A DNA stretch of 64,000 bases from Plazaster borealis (GCA_021014325.1 CM037460.1:17899486-17963485); one strand, 5' to 3'; shown: positions 44,521-55,802, numbered from the stretch's first letter. The notes: generated by a model not told the origin, from the letters alone. Numbers and translations: made by a program.

Positions 44521-45127
44521 ATACCATGCCCAATATGGGGGCAGAGGGTGGTCCCCCCCCCAATGTTCCCATACTTTAACACACTATTTTCCTCTTGTAC
44601 AGAAGTATCCCCCCCTAAAATCCTCTAAAGAATTCCTGAGATTCCAAGTAAGAATGAAGACACAGTAGAGAGGGGGGTTACCACCATGCCCCATATGGAG
44701 CACCAATTGCCAAATTCGAGCCCTGCACATTGCTCTACATTCTTGCTTAGTAGTTTACGTCCATCATTAAAATCATCCAATTATAATGCAGTGCAGTTGC
44801 TCCATAGCTCGCAATGTTAAGTTACAACCAAGAGCAAGTTTGGAAAGTGATCCGTGATTGACCATTAGTCGATGGTTTGGAAACTGTGCATTTAGTCACT
44901 TAACGGGAGCTGTGTCGTCACGATCAAAGCAGGGCTGTACCAGGAATTATGAACTCTCACGCAGTTACTGCAAGCGCACCCACCCTCCGTATCATCTCTA
45001 GAGAGAGCGTGCTGAATATAATATGAACACAATACTGTTTCAAAATCAGTACCCAGTAATAGTTAGGACATTTGAACAACATAGAGGGGGGGGGGGTAGC
45101 TCACCCAGGAGTATTAACTTCACTATC

Positions 45128-48100
45128 TTAAGAAGCATTTGAGCTGTCCAAAAAAACCTCAGCGTGTTTGTTGAATTCTTCTGCGTAGCGCATGTGGAGG
45201 TTGTGTTTTCCCTCGGCCATCATCAGAACTCTACAAAAGGAAGTTGATGAAAGAAAGATACATTTATAATTTTAGTGTTGGCCTTTCAACTTTAGGGCAG
45301 TTTAGGGCAGTCCTATTGGTTGAAAGGTGGTCGCATGACCATGTCATTAAACAGATGATAGACGAAGCTGAAGCTGTTTAAGACCAGGGCCTAAATTCAT
45401 AGAGCTGCTTAAGCAGAAAATATTGCTTAACAATATTCTGCTAAGCAGAAATGAGCAGGATACCAGTCACAAATTTTACACGTGACATGGTAGTTTGGCT
45501 GGTAACCTAATTCTGGTAAGCAGAATTTTGTTGTGCTTAGCAACTTTATGTGCCTAAGCAGCTCCATGAATTTGGGCCCAGTTGGCTATAGCACGTTCGT
45601 CGTTCATAGCCATACACATGTTAGCACGCAAGCTTATGCAGGCGCTAATAACATACGGTTCTCAATGTAAAATCTATTAGTACACGCGCGTACGCACAAC
45701 GTTGCGAGTAGCATGCAATTTGACCCTTGGCAAAACAGCCTGAGGACAGAAATTGAAAAATTTTACAAAAAGACAAGTTCAATCACAGTTTTTCCTATAT
45801 TTTTACTCTTTTTAACAAAAAGGGTATTTATGAATGGGATGAAAAGAGTAGTGACTCGGTCTTTACGGCCGTTTAAATCCTTGCACAGTCATGGCCATGT
45901 GATATCACACGGCCACGTATTTGAACAAGCACTGACATGACTGAGAGAAGATTTCTCTCATTTGACCCCTTGCAGATGTGGAATGCACCTGCGGCCCAAA
46001 CGTTGTACTGAGTAGTAGATTAACCACATGATATCATAAAATTGCAAGATAGCATAGTCTATCAATCAAAACCACTGTGGATGGTATTGAATGGTCAGAC
46101 AGTAGGAGGGTTGACTGTGTACTGTGTAGATGCATTCACCACATGATATCATAGTATTGCAAGATAGCATAGTCTATCTATCAATCAAAACCACTGTGGA
46201 TGATATTGAACGGTCTGATAGTAGGTAGCAGGGCACGAATTTGGGGAGAAAATCCACAAGACTACAGGGCTTGTAGCTCAAAATGTTCACTGGACCAGAA
46301 GTTTTTTTACAAGAACAGTCATAAAGAAAAGATTTGAACTGTTTAATTTGAACAAGCACTGAGGGAAGATTTATCTCATTTGTACTATGGGCAAGTATTC
46401 TTCAATACTCAACAGAATTGAAAGATTTTTATCAGACTGAAAATCAACATATTTGAACAAAAACACAAGACCGCCGGACTTGTCCAGTCATGAGCTTACT
46501 GTCCCGGTGCTGAAATCGCCGGCCTCGGAATCGCCGGCCTCGGGCCTGCGGTCCAGTGTAAATTTCAAGCCCTGGGTAGGCTAACTAGGCTTCCAGTACC
46601 ATATCCAACAAAGTCAGACAACTTCCTGAATAGAATTTTGGAGGAATCAAATGTTTTTTCAAACTAAACTCCGCAACCCACCTTGATCCTCTGATGTTCT
46701 GATTCAGGTAATGCGGGTGTTCGAAGTCCACCATGAGATCTTTCTCCCCATGGATTATCAGCGTGGGGCAGGTGATCTTTCTGCAATCGCTCATACACAC
46801 ATCTGTGCGGTTCTCCAGCATGATGTTTTTCGTGCCGTCGATCCAAGCACTCCAGAGCTTCTGGAAGTGTTCCGAGCCGTACATCTCCTCCATTGGAGCA
46901 CGCATCCTCTTGCTCCACTTTGAGATGTCTCTTGTTGCTTTATAAAAAAATAAATAAAAAAAATTAAAAAAATTGTTTCGTTTTCATCTGAAGTATAATT
47001 TTGGGAGAGGATCATGATGATCTCTTATAGTTCGTCTTTAACAAAAAACTCCAACCAATATTCATTAATTTTCTCCATATAAGATGTTACTATCATTATG
47101 GGAGCTTTTCACAAAATTCTATCCGTGCATTTTAAAAATGATCGTAAACATTTAAGAAAATTGATAACAAGCCTAGAATCTATTTATGAAAATTGTTATA
47201 AACCTATGATGTATTTCTGATGTTGACTAACAAATCTTACATCGTTTACAAATTATTCATAATCAATTTTCTCCACTAGATGTTAATACCAACTGGTAGC
47301 TTTTCACCAAACTCCAACGGTGGATTTTAAAAACTATCCTAGAATCTATTTCTGAAAATTATCATAAGCCTATATGATTTATTTCTGATATTGACTAAAA
47401 CAATCTAAGATCATTGACTAATATCTATTGCAATTCCGTAATCCATTTCTGAAGTTGATCCCACACTTGTTGTTTGTTTTTATTATCGGTATCAAGCTAA
47501 CCAAAATTCAAAAGAAGTTGCAATTTTAATGTAATAATAACTATAATAACTAGTTCTTATATAGCGCATTTCACAATAACGTCTCAATGCACTTTACATT
47601 AGTGCCCTAGTCATTGGGCCAATAACATTCCTGTAATCTTTCTCAGCTCCCTGGGGAGTATACAGCCCCGAGCTGCCGTGGCGCTCCGAAGGCTTTTCAA
47701 ACACAATATCAACCTCTACCCTCGCAGGTACCCATTTATACCCCTGGGTGAAGAGCAATTATAGTAAAGTATCTTGCTCAAGGATACAAGTGTCATGACC
47801 GGGATTCGAACCCACACCCCGATGACTTAACCATCGGAACTTGAATTCGATGCTTTAAACCACTCGGCCACATGACACCCCAAACCATTAGAACTCAAAA
47901 GATACTTGATCTTAGGTTAGACTACAGTACACCATGGAGGAAAAAAAAGACACGTAGATACTAGATTTAAGGGGAGAAACAACAGCAGGACATAATTCAT
48001 AATCAGGCAATAGTAGTGTGATGACCCGGTCTTCACTGCGTGGTAATGACCAGGGCCCAATTTCATAGAGCTGCTTAAGCACAAAAATAAGCTAAGCAAA

Positions 48101-51100
48101 ACAAAATTGTGCTAACCAGAATAAGGTTACCAGCCAAAATACCATGTCATATGTACAATTTGTGACTGGTATCCTGCTCATTATTGCTAAGCAGGGATTT
48201 TTTAAGCAGTAAGCAGAAAATATTGCTTAACAATTTCTTGCTAAGCAGAAATGAGCAGGATACCAGTTACAAATTGTACATGTGACATGGTAGTTTGGCT
48301 GGTAACCTGATTTTGGTAAGCAAAATTGTATTGTGATTAGCTACTTTTTGTGCTTAAGCAGCTCTATGAAATTGGACCAAGGTTGGTGGCTGGCCGCTGT
48401 TAATGGCCGAATCCCCTACGCACAAAGAAAAAAGGTTGATTTTATAGTTCCCACACAACAAGCACATATAGTGCATAAAGAACTTTTACACAACATTGTG
48501 CTTGTTAAGGAGCTATTTATTTACTAGCCCACAGAGCCGGCCTTTATATCACATGTTATTACACCCCAAATGTGACCAGTCTTCAACCAATCAGAGTGCG
48601 TAAACTCTCCGAGGTGTTTATTAATCATAAATAATAATAATAATAAGGAAACGCGTTGTAGCTCAAGTACACAAGTGCCATGACCAGGACTGGGAACCAG
48701 GCCCTGATGACTTAGCCACCAGAAATTGAGTCAGGTGTATTAGACCATGGAGGAAGGAAGAGTTCCTCCATGATTAGACAGCTCGGCTTCACATACTTAC
48801 CCTCATAAAGTTGGATATCTTTATCGGTGAAATATGCATTGCCTCCCCACACTAGTAGTTTCTGTACATGGTCTGGATACGTAGCAGCCATGATGGTGCC
48901 TACGTTAGCACCATCACTCCATCCGAGTACAGAGTACCTGTCATGTCCAAGGACCTGTAAAAAAAGCAACCAGGGGTCGATTTCACAAAACTCTTCCTAA
49001 CTTAGGACTAGTCCTAGGCAATGCTAAGAGATATGACTAGTCTTAAGTTAAGAACAGTTACTGGTCCTAACTAAAGACTAGTCCTATCTCTTAGCATTGC
49101 CTAGGACTAGTCCTAAGTTCAAGGAAGAGTTTTTGTGAAATCAACCCCTTGCATGCTCGGTGGTCTAGTGGTATTTTAAGATATCTGCTCTGGAATGCAG
49201 GGGGGCTATGGATTTCCAGGGCTTGCTCTTAACACTAGCCCAGCGTACATTGCCAACAGCAAAAACCACTTCTCAACTTGCCCTGTGGGCTACTCTATAA
49301 GCTGTGCACAGGCCTGCAATTATACGGAGGCCATTTGCCTCTGTTTCCCCTGGGTCCAATTTCATAGAGCTGCTTTTAAGCAGAAAATAATGCTTAACAT
49401 TTTCTGCTAAGCAAAATAGGCCGGATACCAGTCAAAAATTGTACACATGGAATGGTATTTTAGCTGGTAACCTTATTTTGGTAAGCATATTTTTGTTGTG
49501 CTTAGCTACTTTTTGTGCTTAACAGCTCTATGAAATTGGGCCCTGGTCTTTGCCCCTTGGTGCCCCTTCCGAAGTATTTCCCATAACATTTTCCAATGGA
49601 AGTGCCCTTTGCAAAATGAAAATGGCCTTGCCCTCTCAAGGATGAAATTCCAGGCCTGTGTGCAACCTACTTGTTCATATTCTTGGTCATATTTCTTCCT
49701 TTTCAAATAATATTTATAAATTTTTGAATATATTTTGAGTGAGTGCATGTGATTTCATTTGACAACTAAACTGGTTGTAATTGCTGCCATTAAAGTCAGG
49801 GAATACTTTTGGTAATTACTCCACAAGTTAATGACCATAAAAACTTACTTGGTACAGAGCACTGGAGAGCTGTTGTTATTATAAAACATTGTTAGTGAAG
49901 TAATGTAGTTTTTGAGAAAGAGGTAATTTTCACCCAAAAGTTTGAATCTGGATACAAGAAACATGACCCAAGATGGTGGCAGCATGATAGCAGTCTATGT
50001 CAAAATCTTCTCAACTTTACACCTGATGTTGACAAGCAGCCAAGTTTTGATATTTTTTCACTTACAGCCATGAGGTCAGCAGCATCTTTGGCGTCTCGCC
50101 TGTAAAAATCCAAAGGAAAATCTCTTTCTGGTGGTCTTGATTTACCACAGCCTCTGGGGTCGAAGGTCACCAGTTTATACTTTTCTCTATCTAAGCCTTT
50201 AAACTGAGGCTCCAGGTCTACTATTCCAGATCCTGCAAATGACAATCGAAGCAGCGAAGGTGAATATTAGAAATTGTCAGGTCAAATTTTAACAGAACGA
50301 TATCAAAAGTAAAATTTAGTGGCAAGAAATACTGAAAATTTGACTGTTTAAAGGAACATTACAGAATTGGTTTTTGCTCATAAAACAGTGTAAGCACTTT
50401 ATATAATCCACCATATATACATAAACTGACAAACCTGTAGAAGTTTGAGATCGATCGGCCATCTGGGTCACGAGAAAATAGTGAAAAACCGATTACACAT
50501 TTGCATGTGTTATACAATGCACGAATAAAACGCTCATGAGCGATAAACTCCAATCGGAAATTAGTTTTATTTATTTCTCATCAAATATGGCATTTCAGAC
50601 AGAAATATTTCTAGGGATGTTTTCTACTATCATCATCATTAGACCGTGTAAGTTTTATGTAAATCTGTGATCTTAAAGAAAGTTTTAATTACCAGTTCTG
50701 TAACGTTCCTTTAAAAATATGTACGGTAATTATTGCATCAGGCCTTATGAATTATTGACTTTAGTTCTACCTTTCACAAAAATACGATTATAAAGCACTA
50801 TGTACTAGTCACTATAGCTCAATGGTCACTGCAACATCATGCTTTTAATCAACTGAGACACTTAGCTACAAAATTTATCTGCCGCCCTCTCTTGCTGTTA
50901 GTATTGTACTTTGAGAAACGGCCGAACAAACAAGAATAATCATTATCAAAATGTTGAAAGGGCTCCTTACCCACTGCCCCAGGGATGAGTAACACAGGAT
51001 GGTTACCTTTGCCTGTCTGATCATAATGGAGCTGTACGCCATTTACAGCTACTTTGCTTGCTTCGCTGCAAAATATCAAATCACACGTATGGAGAATTAA

Positions 51101-52750
51101 AGACAAACATACCTTTGGTTTTTGAACTGTTCGATTGTTTTATACAACAAAACTAACCTGTGAAATTTTCATTTCAAAAGGTGGTAGCGTTTTTTGGAGA
51201 TATCGCTGAAAATCTGGAGCGGTTATGTCCACGCAGGAAGTATAATCCGTCATTGGAATTCACAATCTGAGAACCGTTTCTCAGATTGAACATTTTTCTG
51301 AATCCCTCTAGAGCTCTAAAACCACATTCCTTAGACTGGAATCGTTTCTCAAAATGTTATACACTATCAACAGCTGCAGTGCTTCTTAAAGTTTCTTACA
51401 AAGTAAGATTTTATGGTCATTATTTTGTTTAGTAATTACCAGAGGTATACCCTCCACGATAAAAGACCCACCCCCCCCCCCTGCACAGGCACAACTCACA
51501 GCCAAAAAGTTGTTCCTTTGACCTCAGTGAGGGTGCTTTTAGAGCTTGTGGCGTCGTACGCAATGTCTCATATGATGTATATGTTGGGAGCGTTCGGCCA
51601 ATCTGCATCATTGTCGATTGTGTTGCCCTATTGGTCATTCATGTCGCTATCGGTCAATCCCACTGCCACCAGTTGAACACCTTTTCTTTATAATTCACAA
51701 CTCGGGAAGATTTCTTTTTAAAGGTAAGTCCGAGATATCCTAAAGAATTGGCCCATCGTGCAACGCGAATGACCGATGGCACAAATCGACTGATTGTCTC
51801 AACATACAAACACCTGCACCAACAATAGGCATGATGGTTTTGTATTGTAACTGTTAAATTTAATAAATAGTGCAATATGTACATTTTTTTCTTTTCATAA
51901 TTGCGATAAACATCATATTGTATAGGTTTATAAACGTCAATGATAACAAACATATCCTTTAAACACCTATATAATAATTTAGAAAGTATAGGCCTATACA
52001 AGTTACAACAGGAAATTCAAAAACAATTATGAAATACTATGCAGTTCCCTAACGGTCTCTAGCTGTTGATAGGCCCAAGTGATAAGAAAAAAGTTGCAAT
52101 ATTTTATAAACAGGCTAATGTTATTAATATTATTTTATAGGGCCCTAACCTATTTCATTTCATTTATTAGTTAAAGAAAAACTATTAATAACAAATTGAA
52201 AGTTAATGCCAGTTAAAATAACCAAAGTACAGTCCACTTCACTAGACATGATTGACGACTCAACAAGACAAAACAAAGATTAAAAGAACAAAACAAAGAT
52301 GACTGAAATGTAAAATGTCAAAACTTCTGGCTTGCTGCATGCCCAGAATGTCACAATGTAACTGGGACAAGCCCATCAAACAAATTAAGGGGTCTAATTA
52401 ATAGAAATATTCTGAATTTATTGTGATATTAATTATATTTCTATCTTCTTATCATGAACCCAGAACGCGATATAGCCCTAGCACTGGCACTGTGCTGTCG
52501 GATGTCTATTCTAGCACTAGAACCACTAGTCGCAGGCAGCTGCGGTAGGCCTACTGGAATTCGGCCTACTCATGCCAACTTATCGGGACTAGTTTTTACC
52601 ATGGTTTTACCATGGAGGTAGAACTGACTGTATTTACCTGGACCGTTTTCTTGCAATTATCGTCTGCAAAGTTCTTCCACAAGACTGAAGGATGGTTTTG
52701 GGAGGGACAGATCCACATTTTGCTGAGAGTCGGAAAAGGTACGAAGTCAT
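45128..52750 (-). CDS. BPHL: BPHL-like alpha/beta serine hydrolase, 6 exons
   Basis: The family (biphenyl hydrolase-like, valacyclovir hydrolase) cleaves alpha-amino-acid esters and is mitochondrial in mammals. Exons, minus strand: 52638-52750, 50971-51065, 50066-50232, 48801-48954, 46682-46937, 45128-45230; total 888 nt, 295 aa, close to the human 291. Seen: an N-terminal basic Ser/Thr-rich leader with few acids (mitochondrial targeting plausible), SKVAVNGVQLHYDQTGKG, DPRGCGKSRPPERDFP, the nucleophile elbow GWSDGA with Ser138, HGEKD with Asp243, and EGKHNLH with His271. Asp139 beside the nucleophile, which in the human enzyme contacts the substrate amine, is kept. The gene is head to head with BBS10. 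Confidence 0.94.
45389..45577. mobile_element. Foldback element FB-CCWGG
   Basis: Flanks CCAGG and CCAGT. BPHL intron 5. Confidence 0.83.
46020..46226 (+). repeat. About 116-bp tandem duplication
   Basis: 'ccacatgatatcata ... gcaagatagcatagtctatc ... accactgtggatg' occurs twice. BPHL intron 5. Confidence 0.82.
46227..46575 (-). repeat. Dispersed repeat, reverse copy
   Basis: Mirrors 44.2-44.5 kb across BPHL exon 6 ('cacaagactacagggcttgt', 'gcctgcggtccagtgt'). Confidence 0.65.
47060..47420 (+). repeat. Diverged tandem repeat, two units
   Basis: 'ttttctcca', 'gcttttcac-aaa', 'cctagaatctatttatgaaa' recur with a spacing of about 200 bp. BPHL intron 4. Confidence 0.6.
47528..47877 (-). mobile_element. 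SINE-C copy, full length
   Basis: Best-preserved member: tail 'cttatatagcgcatttcac', body 'ctccctggggagtataca', B box 'gggattcgaaccc', A box 'accactcggccaca'. BPHL intron 4. Confidence 0.85.
48055..48377. mobile_element. FB-CCWGG, two copies fused
   Basis: A near-complete copy lies in each orientation, back to back. Outer flanks are CCAGG and CAAGG. BPHL intron 4. Confidence 0.8.
48632..48752 (-). mobile_element. SINE-C fragment with internal deletion
   Basis: The (AAT)n tail joins directly to a decayed head ('aagtgccatgaccagg ... gccaccagaaattgagtc'). Adjacent to the BPHL exon 4 donor. Confidence 0.65.
48971..49148. repeat. Foldback MITE, 'tcgatttcacaaaactctt' ends
   Basis: Arms hold several 'ggactagtcctag'-type palindromes and are almost fully complementary over the whole length. 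BPHL intron 3, immediately next to exon 4. Confidence 0.82.
49311..49658 (+). mobile_element. 'caggcctg' element split by foldback insertion
   Basis: Ends CAGGCCTG with a 6-bp TGTGCA duplication on both outer sides; interrupted by FB-CCWGG at 49354-49541. BPHL intron 3. Confidence 0.8.
49354..49541. mobile_element. FB-CCWGG nested in another repeat
   Basis: CCTGG on both sides (49349-49353, 49542-49546), inserted in a 'caggcctg' element whose uninterrupted relative is at 14.52-14.69 kb. Confidence 0.9.
49793..49950 (-). mobile_element. MITE-1-related fragment
   Basis: One end and 'tttttgagaaagaggtaatt' match MITE-1; the other half is unrelated. Confidence 0.6.
50350..50718 (+). mobile_element. 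MITE-3-related copy
   Basis: Inverted ends 'ttaaaggaacattacagaa' and 'ttctgtaacgttcctttaa'. Shares 'gagaaaatagtgaaaa' with the 18.3-kb copy. BPHL intron 2. Confidence 0.75.
51105..51455 (+). mobile_element. MITE-2 copy, decayed
   Basis: 'atttcaaaaggtggtagcgt', 'ctggagcggttatgtccacg' and 'attaccagaggtatacc' place it in the same family. BPHL intron 1. Confidence 0.7.
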
Positions 52751-53246
52751 GATGACAAGATATCTTGCAGCTGCTCTGTACGTGTCGGTGGTCCTGGTAA
52801 TTTGCAAGAAGGGGGCAAAAAAATAGCCGAATTTGTTTTATTTTTGTTTTGCCTAGTGCAAAGCGCGCCCTCAAGAGCCTTGCGGTTATGACAATAACAA
52901 CAAAATGTCAGTGGAAACAGTCCATCGTCTGTTTTGGGGATAATTAGTTGTTGGTGTTTTGGATTATTTTTATGAACTTCTACATGTAAGTTTGGTAAGT
53001 AGGTTTCATCTTAGTATGGTCAATATTTTAAATTGTGCATGAAACGCCCTCCTGTACTAATTTCAACAAGTTAGTTAAAAATTAGTCCCAGCAGAGTAAC
53101 TGAGTAGTGCTCGTGGAGTGACCATGCTGACATGACGTTGTCAGTTGTCAGTGACAACTGAGTTCGTCCGGACCATTGATCTCTACGTATTTTTTGAAGA
53201 AAATTAAGAATAAATTTAAATCAAATATAAAGGGTCCGATAAAGCA

Positions 53247-53560
53247 ATGGTGAAGTGTGTTGTACAGTAACAAATTGTCGGAACTCAAGAGAAGATGCAC
53301 AGATGTTCCGTAAAGTGGGAATTTCCTTCCACACCTACTCACAAACTACTCCTAGAACTATGAGGTTTGCTACGCTATCGTCTCCGCGTTCGCGGAGACG
53401 ATAGCGTAGCAAACCTCATAGTTCTAGGAGTACTCACAAACAAGGTAGTTTGGGTAGAGTGAGGCCCAATTCCTCCAAATTCCTCGTCTCCTAGTTACTA
53501 TGTAACTCCACACCAAATTGTTTGGACTTGCAAAAGATTGGAATGCCTGACACTGTGATA
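53247..53560 (+). pseudogene. THAP zinc-finger-like remnant
   Basis: ATG at 53247 reads MVKC. After a small shift of frame the text continues VTNCRNSREDAQMFRKVGISFHTY. This is the start of a THAP domain (MVKC..., Cys, then FHxxP-like), as found in THAP proteins and P-element-type transposases. Stops and frame changes follow, and an 84-bp palindromic insertion splits it. It is probably a relic of a gene or transposon upstream of BBS10. Confidence 0.5.
53336..53441. repeat. 42-bp perfect palindrome flanked by 11-bp direct repeats
   Basis: Arms 53347-53388 and 53391-53432 are perfect reverse complements separated by TT. TACTCACAAAC occurs on both sides (53336-53346 and 53431-53441), as expected for an insertion with target duplication. 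Removing it rejoins the THAP-like reading. Confidence 0.9.
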
Positions 53561-53764
53561 AGCACTTGTTGTTCTACTACTAGCACTTGCACTAGTCTAG
53601 TCTTAAACTTTGGTAATTGGATAATGAAGGTTTTGTAAATGTAACTTTAATTTATGTTTGTATTATTAATGAGTAGTTTCTGGCATTGTTTGTTTTGTTT
53701 ATTGTATTTATACTATAGACCAGATAATCCTTCTTTGTTTTAACTTGAACTATTTCTTCTTGTC

Positions 53765-55774
53765 ATGTCAGGTACAGTTTCATCAGTTATGCAGAAGTCA
53801 ATACCAGTCACCCTCAAGAACGCTCTGTCGATATGCCAGACTATAGAGGGCCTCCTTCAAAGGTCACTCGGGCCCAATGGCCTGCACACCATGCTGACCA
53901 CACCCACTGGTAATGTGGTGATAACAGGAGATGCATACACCCTTCTGACCTCTTTACATTTGTCACACCCAATAGCCAGATGGATTGTGGGTCGGATCAG
54001 CGGACACCATGGCGTCACAGGAGACAATTCTAAATCCTTCATACTGATAGTGACTGAAATACTAAGACAGTTGCAGAAAGCCGTGACTCCTAGAGACTCG
54101 ACGGCAGAGGAGTGTTCCGAAAAGCAAGATCTCATTAAAATCAGTTATGCTCTTGGAACGATTCTCTCGGAGGCATTTCCAGGGATAGTTCATTCCACAT
54201 TACTGAAGAGCTGCATTCGTGTAAATCTTGTAGAAGCTGAGAGGGAAAGAGTGCTGAGCATCTGCTCCAAGATGGTGAAAACCGCTCTCAGTGGGAAGTT
54301 CAACAAGCGATCAATGGAGTATGTAGCTAGCTTAACAGTAAATCTTGTATGCGGCAGCTCCGAAGACATTAGCTGTTTGAGGAATGATCTGGACAGACTC
54401 ATAATTGATTATGATGTAACTTGCATTGAAGTCACAAACCTACCTGTCCACAAATCCACACTTCTCGACGGTGTCGTGTTAACGCGATCCTTCTCCATCC
54501 AGTCTGAAGATCTCGACGCACTCACCAGGGTTCCATTTGTGATTTTCAACTGTTCCCTCGATAAGTGGATACCTGAAGTCCAGTCGACACTCCTCACTAG
54601 GAACAGCGACATCATGGCGGAGATCTTTCAGTATGGGACAGTTCACACGCGGACCCTTATCGACTGCCTGAGGCGATTTAATGTGAAGCTTGTTCTGTCA
54701 TTGGAGGCCCTCTCAGATGTTTCCCTCTCCCACTGCAGAGCAGCTGACATCTCCGTGGTTCACATGATACCTGAAGGAGAATTGAACAGACTCGCACAAC
54801 TGACAAAAACTGACATCATCTACGATACAGCAGATATAGCAACGCAGACACTAAAACCAGGCTGTGCTAGTTTCTGCCGGACTTTACTACTAGGGCAACA
54901 TGTTGGAGTTCACCTGGGCATCAGCGAGAATGCAGCGGCTAAACAACTGGTACTCTGTGCTCCAACACAAGGTATTTGCAGACAGTGGTTCATAGCTGTC
55001 TATAACACTCTCAAAACACTGCGGATGTGGCTGGACACCAGTTGGCTCATCACAGACATTGAAGAGGGCAAGGTCAAGGTTCAAACTTCAGTGAATGAGA
55101 AATCACCACCCAAACACACTGTTAGCTGCGACTCTATCCAAAACCAGGACGGTGTCAATTCAACTTCGTGTGATTTTTTAACAGGAGATGATATGCCATG
55201 TGTGGCTCAGTTGAATCGTTTACATTTAGAGAGCAGCAATTCAAGTGCTACAGAAACAAAATCATTCAAATCAAAACAAGAAAACAGACAAACTGTACGG
55301 ACAAACAAGCAAGAAGCACTATGCCTCCCTGGAGGAGGGTGTGCGGAATTTCTCTTGTACAAACTCTTCCACAGTCTGTGTAGGAATAACTCCACTGAAC
55401 GTGACTCACCAAACGTAGTCAAGAATCCCTCCATGAAGACGGCGCTACACATCCTGAGCGAGTCCGCTCTCTGCATTCCCAGAACCCTCTTTAAGAACTC
55501 ATTTTCCCGAGGGACTCACGGATCATCATTTATACAAATGGTGTCCAGTCTGAACGATGCTGAAAATGTTGGCGTAAATGGTAAATCGGGTCGTCTTTGC
55601 GACTCGGCAGAGTGTGGGGTGCTGGAGCCACTGCTGGGAAGGCTCATGCTGTGGAACGACGCCGTTGAAACTGTGGTAGACCTACTGAGAATAGACACAA
55701 TTATTGGCATAAAAACAATCAAAGCCCATCAAGATAATGAGGGCGATGATTTGGACGATGAAGATGAAGTGTGA
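53765..55774 (+). CDS. BBS10: BBS10 chaperonin-like ciliary protein
   Basis: A single open exon of 669 codons. It resembles a group II chaperonin subunit. BBS10 in vertebrates works with MKKS/BBS6, BBS12 and CCT to assemble the BBSome that traffics ciliary cargo. Seen: LLQRSLGPNGLHTMLTTPTGN near the N-terminus, LHLSHPIARWIV, GDNSKSFILIVTEIL (chaperonin nucleotide-loop equivalent, as in BBS10), ISVVHMIPEGEL, a Ser/Lys-rich insert around 440-520, LPGGGCAEFLLYKL, and the C-terminal IKTIKAHQDNEGDD with an acidic end as in vertebrate BBS10 (723 aa). The chosen ATG at 53765 is followed by TCAG and preceded by a pyrimidine tract, so it could lie inside a splice acceptor. The next in-frame Met is codon 9. 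Confidence 0.9.
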   Translation: MSGTVSSVMQKSIPVTLKNALSICQTIEGLLQRSLGPNGLHTMLTTPTGNVVITGDAYTLLTSLHLSHPIARWIVGRISGHHGVTGDNSKSFILIVTEILRQLQKAVTPRDSTAEECSEKQDLIKISYALGTILSEAFPGIVHSTLLKSCIRVNLVEAERERVLSICSKMVKTALSGKFNKRSMEYVASLTVNLVCGSSEDISCLRNDLDRLIIDYDVTCIEVTNLPVHKSTLLDGVVLTRSFSIQSEDLDALTRVPFVIFNCSLDKWIPEVQSTLLTRNSDIMAEIFQYGTVHTRTLIDCLRRFNVKLVLSLEALSDVSLSHCRAADISVVHMIPEGELNRLAQLTKTDIIYDTADIATQTLKPGCASFCRTLLLGQHVGVHLGISENAAAKQLVLCAPTQGICRQWFIAVYNTLKTLRMWLDTSWLITDIEEGKVKVQTSVNEKSPPKHTVSCDSIQNQDGVNSTSCDFLTGDDMPCVAQLNRLHLESSNSSATETKSFKSKQENRQTVRTNKQEALCLPGGGCAEFLLYKLFHSLCRNNSTERDSPNVVKNPSMKTALHILSESALCIPRTLFKNSFSRGTHGSSFIQMVSSLNDAENVGVNGKSGRLCDSAECGVLEPLLGRLMLWNDAVETVVDLLRIDTIIGIKTIKAHQDNEGDDLDDEDEV

Positions 55775-55780
55775 AATAAA
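55775..55780 (+). terminator. Candidate poly(A) signal of BBS10
   Basis: AATAAA lies directly after the BBS10 stop codon. That would give an extremely short 3' UTR. A SINE begins about 23 bases later, so an alternative downstream signal is possible. Confidence 0.4.
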
Positions 55781-55802
55781 TTAACCAAGCCTGAAATTTT
55801 AA

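Larger units (their letters stand above)
52751..53764. promoter_or_regulatory. Intergenic region BPHL/BBS10, possible shared promoter
   Basis: 1014 bp lie between divergent start codons. No TATA box or CpG-rich core was obvious. The BBS10 side contains the THAP-like remnant and palindrome, so core promoter elements probably lie in 52.75-53.2 kb. Confidence 0.4.
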
